A stretch of 37,009 nt of DNA. It comes from Elusimicrobiota bacterium (GTDB lineage: Bacteria > Elusimicrobiota > Elusimicrobia > UBA1565 > JACRDR01). Below, one piece after another: positions 7,942 to 16,555 of this stretch. The notes beneath the pieces were generated by a model. It saw only the letters and a program-made list of their open reading frames with translations, made no database searches and had not been told where the DNA came from. Positions within the stretch are counted from its first letter, which is position 1. The number at the start of each line of letters is the position of its first letter. The position numbers were made by a program, and so were the translations under genes. The DNA lies in assembly GCA_016207565.1 (NCBI GenBank), contig JACQPK010000032.1, positions 1 through 37,009 on the forward strand, given 5' to 3'.

Positions 7942-10900
7942 CTATTCGACGACCGGGGCCTTGCGGCCTTTACGGACCGCGTCCGCGCGCTCGTCGATCC
8001 GACGCTTGATCTCGGGGTAGGCGACGCCGGTCAGGATCTCGATGCCTTGGCGGACGTCCGTGACGCCCCAGACGTTGAACTTGCCGGCCTTGATCGCGTC
8101 GACGATGTCCTGGCGGAGCATGAGCTCGGGGATGTTCGTCGCCGGGATGATCACGCCGTGCGAGCCGTCGAGCTCCTTGCCCGCCGCCTTGAGCTTGGCG
8201 GTTAGGACGTCGAAGTAGCCCTCGATCTTCTGGTTCACGCCGCCGATCGCCTGGACGTTGCCGAACTGGTCGGAGGAGCCCGTGATGGCGATCGCCTGCT
8301 TGATCGGCGTCTTGGAGAGCGCCGACAGCGTCGCGTAGATGTTGGTCGACGTGGAGGAGTCCCCGTCGATGCCGCCGTAGAGCTGCTCCTTCGAGACGCG
8401 GACCTCGAACGGCAGCGGCTTCTCCTGGCCGAACTCGTGGGCGAGGAAGCTCTTCAGCGTCTCGAGGCCCTTTATATAGGAAGGGCCGGACCAGCCCGCG
8501 TTGCGGTCGAGGCCGGTGACGCCGTTCTTGCCCGCCTCGACGACCACGGTCGCGCGCGTCGGCACGCCGAACTCGCCGCCGTAAACGGTCAGCGCGTTGA
8601 TCTGGCCGACCGCCGCGCCCTCGGTCTGGATGTGGAAGACGTCCTTCCAGTAGCCCTCCTGCATCCGCCGGCGCATCCGGCCCTCGAAGTCCCAGCGCTT
8701 GCGGATCGCGGTGGCGACGTCGGCTCCGGTCACCTGCGCCCGCCCGGCCTCCTTCGCCCAGTAGGTCGCCTCGGCGACGAGGTCGAGGATCGGCTTGAAC
8801 CTCGCGGACAGCTTCTCGTTGGACCCCGACTTGCGGGCGCTGTACTGGAGCACCTCGACGATCGCGTCGCGCGTCAGCTCGAGGACGCCGCTGGTCGCGT
8901 CGGCGGCCAGGCGGCGGAGGAACTGGATCGTCCCCGCGACGCTCTCGAGCGTGATGTCCATGGCGGACTCGAACTGCGCCTCCGCCTTGAAGTGGCTCTT
9001 GAAGTCCGGATCGTGCTCGGCGAGCATCATCTTGAGCGCGGGCGAGCCGATGAGGACCACCTTCACCTTGGCCTGCACCGCGTAGCGCTTCTCGCTGCGG
9101 CCGAGGAGCACGCCGGAGACGCCGCCCTCGGCGATCTCCGCCTGGCCCGTGCGGACCGCTCGCATGAGCGCCTGCCAGGCGCCCGGCTCGCGGAGCACGT
9201 CCATGAGGTCGAGCACGAGGAAGCCGCCGTTGGCGCGGATGAAGGAGCCCGCCTTGAGCATCGGGCCGCCCTCGGAGTCCGCCTTCACCATGCCCGCGCC
9301 GGGAACCATCATCACGCGCTGCGAGTCCTGCACCGAGCCCATCAGGTTCTCGAACGTGGGCGTGCGCTCGAAGATCACCGGCGCGCCGCCGCCCGGCGCG
9401 TTCGTCGCCAGGGTCTTCACGCGGAACGCCTCCGTGGGATCGGTCCGCCGCGCCGCCATCATCTTCGCCAGCGGGTGGCCGCCTTCCTCGCGCTGAGGGA
9501 GGAAGCCCTCGCGCGCCGCGGCGACTCGGCTCAAGAGCTCGCGGACCCACTCGTCGGCCCGCCGCTCCGCCGCCGTGGGCGCGGGGTCGTTCGCGTGCAG
9601 CGCTTGGTGCTCGACCGCGAGCTGTTGGGCGAGCCGCGCCAGCCCCTTGCGGTACTCGCCGGCGAAGGCCTTGATCTCCTGCTGGAGCCGGCCCCAGGAC
9701 TCGGGCGTGAGCTCGCCCGACGCGAGCATCCCCTCGAGGAGCTCCTGCGTGACGGGCTGCCCGTCCTTGTTGAGCTGCGGCATGGGCAGCGTGCCCATCG
9801 GGGTCTGCGCCATGCGGATGACCGCCAAGAACGGTCCGATCTGCCGCGAGCCGTTGGTGCGGCGGTACTCCTCCATGAGCTGCTTGGCGCGCTTGTCGAG
9901 CTCGGCGTGGCGAGCGTCGTCGTGCGGGGCGGGCGTGCTCACGAGGCTCCGCAGGCCGGAGCCGAGGGCGCTGACGACCTCGAGCGCGGCGGCGTCGTCG
10001 ATCTTGGACATCTGCTGGTGCGCCGCCGCGTGCTCGTGGGCGGTCTGCTCCGCGAGGCGGACGTAGTGGGTCATCACTTGCTGGGCGACCTGCTGTAGCT
10101 CGGCCTGCGCCTGGTCCCACTCCTGCTGGGTGAAATGGCTCTGCTGGATGTGCTCCTTCTCGGCGCCCTTCGGCACGGGCTGCCCCTGGAACGTCGGGGC
10201 GATCGCGAGCGAGGCGCGGCCTTCCCCGTCCTGCTGGGGCTGCACGTAGAGGCCGAAGCGCCCGCCGGCGAGGCGGGTCTGTCCGATCGCCTCCTTGAAC
10301 TCGGTCTCGCGCGCGGCGGCCTGCTGCTCGTAGGCGTCGTGGATCGCCTTCTTCTGCGCCGCCGCGGGGCCGGTGTTGAGCGCGAGCGGCAGCGTCTGGC
10401 GCAGCCCGTTGAAGAGCTCGGACAGCCCCTTCTCGAGCGCGGGTCCGTTGCCGGCCGGCACCTCCAGGACGAGCGGCTGCTCCTGGTTCTCGAAGTTCGT
10501 GACCGAGACGAGGTCGTTGGGCGTCGCGAGCTTCGGCGCGACCTCGGCGAGGATGTGGCGGACCGCCGTCTCGCGGCCGGCCCCGTCGGGCCCGGTCAGG
10601 ATGACGTTGTGTCCCTTGCCTTCCATCCGCAGGCCCCAGCGCAGCGCCTCGAGGCCGAGGTCCTGACCGACGATCTCCTTCTCGATCTTGGGGAGGTTTT
10701 GGGCCTGCTCGAGGAGGCCCGCGTCGGGCACCCAGCGCAGGCGGTCGGCGCGCACCTTGTACGCGTCGGGAGAGGCGGGCTCGGGCTTGGGCGCCTTCGC
10801 GCTCGCGCGCTCCTCGGCGAGGCGCCGCACGGGAGCGGGCAGGAGGGGGAAGCGGGCGAGGCGGTCCCAGAAGCCGAGCGAGGGCATCGGCGCGGCCGTC

Positions 10901-11430
10901 GGGACCGCCGGGCGGACGCCGTTCTCGAAGAGCTGGTCGAGGGCGAACTGGCGGGCCAGCCCGGGCGGGGTCGCGGCGGCGTCCGCGAGCTTGAGGATGC
11001 TGTCGCGGGCTCCGCCCGGAGGCAACGCCTCGGCGGCCTGCCGCAGCCGGGCCGCGTCGGCCGGCCCGTCGAGGGCTTCGGGCAGCGCGACGCCGGCACG
11101 CTGGAGCGTGTTGAGCACCTCGAGCACCGGGTGGCGCTCGACGCTGCCCGCGGACGCGAGGCCGGCGGCCGCGGTTCGCGGGAGCGCCAGGTCGACGGCG
11201 ATCGGGGACGCGGCGACCGGAGCCATGACCCGGGCGACGGGCGCCGAGAGCGGGAAGGGGTTGCGCAGCGTCGCGTTGCCGATGTCGAGCGGCGCGACCG
11301 GGGTCGCCGGGAGCGCCAGCACGCGGACGCCGGCCACCGCCGACGGGATCGCGATGCGTTGCGCCCAGGCCGAAGGCGCCGGCCCCAACAGGAGCGCCGC
11401 TGCCAAGAACACGCGAAGCACAGTAGTCAT
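7942..11430 (-). CDS. LonB-like ATP-dependent protease with N-terminal signal peptide and Ala/Pro-rich linker
   Basis: Signal-like MTTVLRVFLAAALLLGPAPSAWAQ; P-loop-like ILTGPDGAGRETAVRHIL; GGFLVLDLMDVLREPGAWQALMRAVRTGQAEI; Lon proteolytic segment GGIDGDSSTSTNIYATLSALSKTPIKQAIAITGSSDQFGNVQAIGGVNQKIEGYFDVL with Ser/Lys dyad context. Confidence 0.88.
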   Translation of the reverse strand: MTTVLRVFLAAALLLGPAPSAWAQRIAIPSAVAGVRVLALPATPVAPLDIGNATLRNPFPLSAPVARVMAPVAASPIAVDLALPRTAAAGLASAGSVERHPVLEVLNTLQRAGVALPEALDGPADAARLRQAAEALPPGGARDSILKLADAAATPPGLARQFALDQLFENGVRPAVPTAAPMPSLGFWDRLARFPLLPAPVRRLAEERASAKAPKPEPASPDAYKVRADRLRWVPDAGLLEQAQNLPKIEKEIVGQDLGLEALRWGLRMEGKGHNVILTGPDGAGRETAVRHILAEVAPKLATPNDLVSVTNFENQEQPLVLEVPAGNGPALEKGLSELFNGLRQTLPLALNTGPAAAQKKAIHDAYEQQAAARETEFKEAIGQTRLAGGRFGLYVQPQQDGEGRASLAIAPTFQGQPVPKGAEKEHIQQSHFTQQEWDQAQAELQQVAQQVMTHYVRLAEQTAHEHAAAHQQMSKIDDAAALEVVSALGSGLRSLVSTPAPHDDARHAELDKRAKQLMEEYRRTNGSRQIGPFLAVIRMAQTPMGTLPMPQLNKDGQPVTQELLEGMLASGELTPESWGRLQQEIKAFAGEYRKGLARLAQQLAVEHQALHANDPAPTAAERRADEWVRELLSRVAAAREGFLPQREEGGHPLAKMMAARRTDPTEAFRVKTLATNAPGGGAPVIFERTPTFENLMGSVQDSQRVMMVPGAGMVKADSEGGPMLKAGSFIRANGGFLVLDLMDVLREPGAWQALMRAVRTGQAEIAEGGVSGVLLGRSEKRYAVQAKVKVVLIGSPALKMMLAEHDPDFKSHFKAEAQFESAMDITLESVAGTIQFLRRLAADATSGVLELTRDAIVEVLQYSARKSGSNEKLSARFKPILDLVAEATYWAKEAGRAQVTGADVATAIRKRWDFEGRMRRRMQEGYWKDVFHIQTEGAAVGQINALTVYGGEFGVPTRATVVVEAGKNGVTGLDRNAGWSGPSYIKGLETLKSFLAHEFGQEKPLPFEVRVSKEQLYGGIDGDSSTSTNIYATLSALSKTPIKQAIAITGSSDQFGNVQAIGGVNQKIEGYFDVLTAKLKAAGKELDGSHGVIIPATNIPELMLRQDIVDAIKAGKFNVWGVTDVRQGIEILTGVAYPEIKRRIDERADAVRKGRKAPVVE

Positions 11431-11603
11431 GTTAGCCTCTTCCCTTATATAGAGACGGGGGCGCGCCCTGGCGCCGGGTCTCCAGAGGCTCGGATTCTAG
11501 GGAAACGACCGCGACATGTGGTGGGTCCTAGGGTCCCGTGGGCCAGGATAGTGGGCCTAGCGACGCGTGGGGCGATCGTACTAGAATGCGGCCCGGTTCC
11601 CGC

Positions 11604-12413
11604 GTGGCGAAATACGAGTACATCCTCGGCGACTCCTCCTACGAGGTGAGGCGGCTGGCCTTCCAGGCCGGCGTCTGGCGCGACATGACGGAGGGCCTCT
11701 TCGACCGCCTCGGCGTCGGCCCGGGCTGGAAGTGCCTCGAGGTCGGGCCCGGCACGGGCACCGTGCTCCTGCCGCTGGCCGCCCGGGTGCGCGGGCGAGG
11801 CGGGAGGCTCGACGCGGTCGAGCGCTCGCCGCGCTACCTCGCCTACCTCCGCCGCAAGCTGCGCGGCCGCGGCTTCGATCACGTGAGGCTCTTGGCGGGG
11901 GACCTTCTCGACGCGCCGCTGGAGAAGAACGCCTACGATCTGATCTTCGCGCGCTGGGTCTTCCTCTTCCTGCCGAGGGTGGAGGAGCACCTCGCGCGCC
12001 TCGCGCGCGCGCTCAAGCCCGGCGGGTTTTTGGCGATCGAGGACTACCACCGCGACAGCGTGGCGATCTATCCGCGTCTGCCTTCGTGGCGCTACCTCGT
12101 CACCGCGGACCGCGCCTGGTTCGCGTCCCAAGGCGGCGACCTGAACGTCGCCGGGCGCCTCCCGAAGCTGTTTCGCCGCGCCGGGCTGCGCGTTCACGAG
12201 ATCGTCCCGCACGTGAAAGTCGGCCGACCGGGGTCGGACGTGTGGAAGTGGCTCGAGGACTATTTCGTCGGGTATCTGGACCGTATCGCGAAGTTCCCGC
12301 CGTTCACGCCCGCCCGCGCGGCCTGCTTCCGGCGCGAGTGGCTCGCCGCCAAGCGGGACCGCGACTCGCTCATCATCTCGCCGATGATGCTCGACGTCGT
12401 CGGCCGGAAATGA
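11604..12413 (+). CDS. Class I SAM-dependent methyltransferase
   Basis: CLEVGPGTGTVLLPLAARV motif I, DAVERSPRYLAYLRRKL, LKPGGFLAIEDYHRDSV. GTG 11604 preferred; ATG 11586 in frame is an alternative. Confidence 0.8.
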   Translation: MAKYEYILGDSSYEVRRLAFQAGVWRDMTEGLFDRLGVGPGWKCLEVGPGTGTVLLPLAARVRGRGGRLDAVERSPRYLAYLRRKLRGRGFDHVRLLAGDLLDAPLEKNAYDLIFARWVFLFLPRVEEHLARLARALKPGGFLAIEDYHRDSVAIYPRLPSWRYLVTADRAWFASQGGDLNVAGRLPKLFRRAGLRVHEIVPHVKVGRPGSDVWKWLEDYFVGYLDRIAKFPPFTPARAACFRREWLAAKRDRDSLIISPMMLDVVGRK

Positions 12414-12492
12414 ACTAGACCCCGTTGTTACAGGACACCTATACGGAGGGCCCGCGGGCCGATCTATCCTTAACGCGAAGGAGGGCAAGCCC

Positions 12493-12822
12493 ATGGGCCC
12501 GGAGAGACCGAAGATCCGCAACGAGGGAGATCGCCAGGAGCTGATGGCCGAGGAGCTCGCCGGAGGAGAGCTGGAGCACGAGGAACTGGAGCTGGGGCGC
12601 GAGCTCCGGCGGCCGGCGCGGCAACGCCCTCCCGAGGAGATCCCCGAGCGCGCGGCGCCCGCGGTGGAGACGAGCGAGGGCTCCACCTTCGGCGTCGAGA
12701 CGGGCGAGGTGGGCTCGGTGGTCCGGCGCGCCCGACGTCAGCGTCGCCGGACGCGGCGCGCGGCCAAAGGCGGCCGCCGCTCCTCGCGACGCCCCAAGGA
12801 TGCGCTGACGCGCCCGATCTGA
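12493..12822 (+). CDS. Hypothetical small bipolar protein (acidic N-terminal half, Arg/Lys-rich C-terminus)
   Basis: ATG 12493 preceded by AAGGAGGG; MGPERPKIRNEGDRQELMAEELAGGELEHEELELGRELRRP...VVRRARRQRRRTRRAAKGGRRSSRRPKDALTRPI. Confidence 0.6.
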   Translation: MGPERPKIRNEGDRQELMAEELAGGELEHEELELGRELRRPARQRPPEEIPERAAPAVETSEGSTFGVETGEVGSVVRRARRQRRRTRRAAKGGRRSSRRPKDALTRPI

Positions 12823-12851
12823 CTTTGAGCTTGGGAAACCAGGCCGAGGCA

Positions 12852-12888
12852 AGAAAGTGAAGTGGGGACCGTCCCCACTTTACTTTCT
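12852..12888. repeat. 37-nt near-perfect palindrome abutting the nth stop codon (REP-like or bidirectional terminator)
   Basis: agaaagtgaagtggggac (12852-12869) / c / gtccccactttactttct (12871-12888); arms match at 17 of 18 positions. nth stop codon is 12889-12891. Confidence 0.8.
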
Positions 12889-13542
12889 CTACCTCCTGCG
12901 GGCGACGCCGACCTTGGCGCAGTACTTTGCGACGCCGCAGCGGCTGCACCACGGCGAGACCTGCTGGCATAGGTTCTGCCCGTAGGGAACCAGCAGATCG
13001 TTAAATTCCATCCAATAGCGCTTCGGCAGCTTCGCCCGAAGCGCGTCTTCCGTTTCATCGGCGTTCCGCGTCCTCACGTAGCCCAATCGGTTCGAGATCC
13101 GGTGCACGTGCGTGTCGACGCAGATCCCCGGCTTCCCGAAGCCGAGCGTGATCACGAGATTCGCCGTCTTGCGCCCGACGCCCGGCAGCTCGAGGAGCGC
13201 CTCGAGCGTGTCCGGGACCCGCCCGCCGTGGCGCTCGAGCAGCAGCCGGCAGACCGTCTTGAGCGTCCGCGCCTTCACGCGGTAGAAGCATGCGGGGTAG
13301 ATCAGGCGCTCGAGCCGCGCCGTCCTGATCGCGGCGATCGCGCGCGGCGTCTTGGCGACCGCGAACAGCTTCTTCGACGCGGCGTCCGTGACCGCGTCCT
13401 TCGTGCGCAGGCTGAGCAGGGTCGAGATGAGCACGAGGAACGGGTCCTCGGTTTCGGCGATGACGCCGACCGCGGGCGGGCGCCAGGCGCGGATCGTCCG
13501 CCGGAGGCTCCGTACGACGGCATGGATGTGCTCGTCCTTCAT
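12889..13542 (-). CDS. nth: Endonuclease III
   Basis: LPGVGRKTANLVITLGFGKPGICVDTHVHRISNRLG (HhH, catalytic Lys and Asp) and C-terminal Fe-S motif CQQVSPWCSRCGVAKYC. Confidence 0.93.
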   Translation of the reverse strand: MKDEHIHAVVRSLRRTIRAWRPPAVGVIAETEDPFLVLISTLLSLRTKDAVTDAASKKLFAVAKTPRAIAAIRTARLERLIYPACFYRVKARTLKTVCRLLLERHGGRVPDTLEALLELPGVGRKTANLVITLGFGKPGICVDTHVHRISNRLGYVRTRNADETEDALRAKLPKRYWMEFNDLLVPYGQNLCQQVSPWCSRCGVAKYCAKVGVARRR

Positions 13543-13582
13543 GGTCCGTGTTTTGATATAATACCAACGCTGTAGCGCCTTT

Positions 13583-13656
13583 GCGGGCGTGGTTCAATGG
13601 TAGAACGGGTCCTTGCCAAGGATCAGACGGCGGTTCGATTCCGCTCGCCCGCTCCA
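13583..13656 (+). tRNA. tRNA-Gly (anticodon GCC), CCA encoded
   Basis: GCGGGCGTGGTTCAATGGTAGAACGGGTCCTTGCCAAGGATCAGACGGCGGTTCGATTCCGCTCGCCCGCTCCA; complete cloverleaf, anticodon loop TTGCCAA. Confidence 0.96.
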
Positions 13657-13661
13657 CTTTA

Positions 13662-14141
13662 ATGCTAAGCGTCACTCGCAGCATCCTCGTCAGCGCCCCG
13701 CGCGAGCGGGTCTCGGAGTATCTCCGGGATCTCTCCCGCCTATCGGACTACGAGCAGAAGGTCGATCAGTGCTCGGTGACGTACCCCGACAAGCAGACCG
13801 GAGTCGCCGAGGTGACGGGCCGTTACTTCGGGCTTCCGTGGAAGGGCGTCTTCCGGATGGAGTACACGCAGGACGGCGGCTACCGCAGCGAGATGCTGCG
13901 CGGCCCGTTCAAGCGCGTGACCGGCGGCTTCCAGCTCCGGTCGGTCTCCGGCGGGACGCTGCTCATCCACGACGAGCACTACCTGCTTTCCCTGCCGTTC
14001 AAGTTCCTCAAGCCGGTCCTGCGCCGCTGGCTCGCGCGCACGATGGACACCGAGCTCGGCGTGATCAAGGAAGGCGCCGAGAGCCTGCACCGGCGCCGCT
14101 GCCTCGACGACATCGACCGCGACGTCCGGATCCCGGCCTAG
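13662..14141 (+). CDS. SRPBCC (START/polyketide cyclase-like) protein
   Basis: MLSVTRSILVSAPRERVSEYLRDLSRLSDYEQKVDQCSVTY..., a typical SRPBCC start. ATG lies 5 nt after the tRNA CCA; the longer listed ORF reads through the tRNA gene. Confidence 0.75.
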   Translation: MLSVTRSILVSAPRERVSEYLRDLSRLSDYEQKVDQCSVTYPDKQTGVAEVTGRYFGLPWKGVFRMEYTQDGGYRSEMLRGPFKRVTGGFQLRSVSGGTLLIHDEHYLLSLPFKFLKPVLRRWLARTMDTELGVIKEGAESLHRRRCLDDIDRDVRIPA

Positions 14142-14674
14142 CGAGCCGCCGGGAGCTTCTCGAGCAGCCGCTTCGCCGCCTCGTCCGTCTCCGCCTTCAG
14201 CTCCCCCGCGCGAACCGCCTTTCTGGCGAGATGCTCCACGAGCGCGCCCGCGGCCTCCGTGCCCGCGCTCGACTCTTGAACGGCGCCCGATGACCGGAAG
14301 AAAATCCTGCCTTCAGGGTCGGTCAAACGGAGGGTCAGCGCGACCGCGCGCCGGGTCAGCGCGACGGCGCTCTGCACGACGTATTCCGAGACCGTGCCGA
14401 AGCCGTAGAGATCCGCCCCCAGCTCGGCGGCGAGCGTGGGCAGCGGCAGCGCCCCGAGCTGTCCGCCGTCGGTGAAGCCGAGGTCCTTGAGGGCGGCGTC
14501 GACGCGATCCGCGTCCAGGACGCGATAGCCCTTCTCCCGCAGCCGCGCCGCCGTCGCCTCGCGCGCGAGCCGCGGGGCGTCGAGGTCGAGCGACTCGTTC
14601 GCGAACGGGAAGAGGGCCACTCGCGGGCCCGTCGCCGGAGGCAACCGGGCGCTCGCGCACCCGGCCGCCAGCAA
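14138..14674 (-). CDS. Putative lipoprotein, GNA1162/DUF799-like
   Basis: Lipobox-like VLLAAGCAS; ESLDLDAPRLAREATAARLREKGYRVLDADRVDAALKDLGF...LAAELGADLYGFGTVSEY. Exact start uncertain (TTG 14674 or further upstream). Confidence 0.6.
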   Translation of the reverse strand: MLAAGCASARLPPATGPRVALFPFANESLDLDAPRLAREATAARLREKGYRVLDADRVDAALKDLGFTDGGQLGALPLPTLAAELGADLYGFGTVSEYVVQSAVALTRRAVALTLRLTDPEGRIFFRSSGAVQESSAGTEAAGALVEHLARKAVRAGELKAETDEAAKRLLEKLPAAR

Positions 14675-14705
14675 GACCGCCAGCGCGGCGGGCCTCAGAC
14701 GCAGC

Positions 14706-15638
14706 TCACCGGCCGCCGAAGGTCTTGGCCAGCTTCAGGGTATAGGCGCCGGCGCCGCGCGTCATGTACGGGATCGGCGGCACGATGAGCATGCCCAGGT
14801 CCCACGGACGGTAGGTCAGCTCGAGACCAAGGGCCGGGATCACCTCGCGCGTCTGCTGCGAGTGCGTGGGCAGTAGGGCCCCCGTGGTCGTGTTCCGGAG
14901 CTCGCCGCGGTCCGTCGTCCTCTTGAGCGGGACGCTGATCATGGCGAACGGGCTGAAGCGAAGCCACTTGCCCGCGTCGAATTGGGGCGAGATGCCCGCC
15001 ACCGCCCCGAGCGAGCGGAGGTTCACGTCGGCGTTGAGGCGCATGTGCGCGGCGGCTCCGGTCGGCGAGTAGGCGGCCGGCAGGTCGGCGTCGGTCACCG
15101 AGAACTGGTCGAGGCTCATGTAGGAAAGGCCCACGAGCATCGGCATGCGGAAGCCCTCCTTGCTCTTGAACGGGTCCCAGTTGAGCGTGAAGGCCCCGAG
15201 GCCGCCGCGGAGCGTCTCGCCGCCGTAGAAGCTCAAGGGGGACAGGCCCGCCGGCGCGGAGCCGAGGGTCAGCCGCTTGCCGTTGGCCTTGAAGTAGACT
15301 CCGAGCGCGCCCATCCCGAAATAGCCCCAGTCGTTCTCGAAGAGCGTGTAGCTCACGGACACCGCGGCGCCCACGCCCGACGCCTTCTGGTCGCGCGCCC
15401 GCAGGTCCTGCTGGAGGGGCAGATTCTCCTTATTGGCGAATGTCACGAACGCCGGCACGGCCTTCACCGTGAGCTCGCCGACGGCCATGCGCCGGGTCGG
15501 GAAGGCATGGGGAAGCAAGGTCGAGGCGACGCGGAACGCGGCGAAGTCCTGCGTGGTCTCGCCGAATTGGGCGGACGCGCGGGACGCGGAGAGGAGCATG
15601 AGGCACAGGAGCGGCGTGACCAGCGATCGGGTTCGCAT
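14706..15638 (-). CDS. Secreted or outer-membrane beta-rich protein of unknown function
   Basis: Signal peptide MRTRSLVTPLLCLMLLSASRASAQ; alternating hydrophobic/aromatic strands; C-terminus AYTLKLAKTFGGR. Confidence 0.6.
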   Translation of the reverse strand: MRTRSLVTPLLCLMLLSASRASAQFGETTQDFAAFRVASTLLPHAFPTRRMAVGELTVKAVPAFVTFANKENLPLQQDLRARDQKASGVGAAVSVSYTLFENDWGYFGMGALGVYFKANGKRLTLGSAPAGLSPLSFYGGETLRGGLGAFTLNWDPFKSKEGFRMPMLVGLSYMSLDQFSVTDADLPAAYSPTGAAAHMRLNADVNLRSLGAVAGISPQFDAGKWLRFSPFAMISVPLKRTTDRGELRNTTTGALLPTHSQQTREVIPALGLELTYRPWDLGMLIVPPIPYMTRGAGAYTLKLAKTFGGR

Positions 15639-15699
15639 GCGGCGATTCTACCCTATCCGGAGGCGAATCGTCACAGGGGCGTCACGCGGGCGTCACGGG

Positions 15700-16551
15700 T
15701 CAGACCGGCACGACGACGGTCTTTCCGTCCCGCTCCACGAGCTTTCCCGCGCGTTGTCTCGGGTCGTGCTGGAACAGGAGCGTCCAGTCCTCTTTCAGCG
15801 CCCGCGCGAGCAGCCCGCGCTTGGCCTCGAGCGTGTGCACGGGGAACAGGTCGTAGGCCATGATCCACGGCAGCGGCACGTGCGACATGGTGGGGATGAG
15901 ATCGCCGAAATAGATCGCGCGCTGCCCTTCCGAGTCGATCATCACGCATTGGTGCCCCCGCGTGTGGCCGCCGGACTTGAGCACCTTGAGCCCGGGCTCG
16001 AGCTCGTACTCGCCGGTCACCAGCTCGAGCGCCTTGGCGTCGTCGAGCGGCGCGTAGTTCTCGGGCAGGTACGACGCCCGGTTGCGCTCGTGCGGCGACT
16101 GCGCGTCCTCCCACTCCTCCTTCTGGATGACGTAGCGAGCCTGCGGGAACTGTGGCGCCGGCCTGCCATCCGCTCCGAGCTCGGTGTTGCCGCCCGCGTG
16201 GTCGAAGTGGAGGTGAGTGTTGATCACGTAGTGGATGTCGCTCGGCTCGAGCCCGAGTCCCTTCAAGGCGTCCCGCAACGTGGACTTCCGGTCGACCGCA
16301 TAGAGACGCGTGAACTTCGGGTTGGCGTCGTACTTCGACGATAGCCCCGTGTCGACGAGGACGTTCTTGCCTCGCGGCGTCCGGATCAGCAGACAGCCCA
16401 GCTCGAGGGCGACGCGGTTCTCCGCGTCGGGCGGGTCGGTGCGTTGCCAGAGCGTGCGCGGGACGACGCCGAACATCGCCCCGCCGTCGAGCTTGAACCG
16501 CCCGTCGGAGAGCAGGTGCGCGGTGAACTGGCCGATGCGGAGCGGCTCCAT
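15700..16551 (-). CDS. MBL-fold metallohydrolase (N-acyl-homoserine lactonase-like)
   Basis: NTHLHFDHAGGN, SGGHTRGHQCVMI, IYFGDLIPTMSH metal-ligand motifs. Confidence 0.85.
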   Translation of the reverse strand: MEPLRIGQFTAHLLSDGRFKLDGGAMFGVVPRTLWQRTDPPDAENRVALELGCLLIRTPRGKNVLVDTGLSSKYDANPKFTRLYAVDRKSTLRDALKGLGLEPSDIHYVINTHLHFDHAGGNTELGADGRPAPQFPQARYVIQKEEWEDAQSPHERNRASYLPENYAPLDDAKALELVTGEYELEPGLKVLKSGGHTRGHQCVMIDSEGQRAIYFGDLIPTMSHVPLPWIMAYDLFPVHTLEAKRGLLARALKEDWTLLFQHDPRQRAGKLVERDGKTVVVPV

Positions 16552-16555
16552 GCGC

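Noticed and set aside
8437-11649. Long plus-strand ORFs (553 and 504 aa) antisense to the LonB-like gene
   Set aside because: Arg/Ala/Gly-rich low-complexity shadow translations typical of high-GC DNA; the opposite frame encodes a recognisable Lon protease.
11445-12686. 413-aa minus-strand ORF
   Set aside because: Antisense to the clear SAM methyltransferase; no family resemblance.
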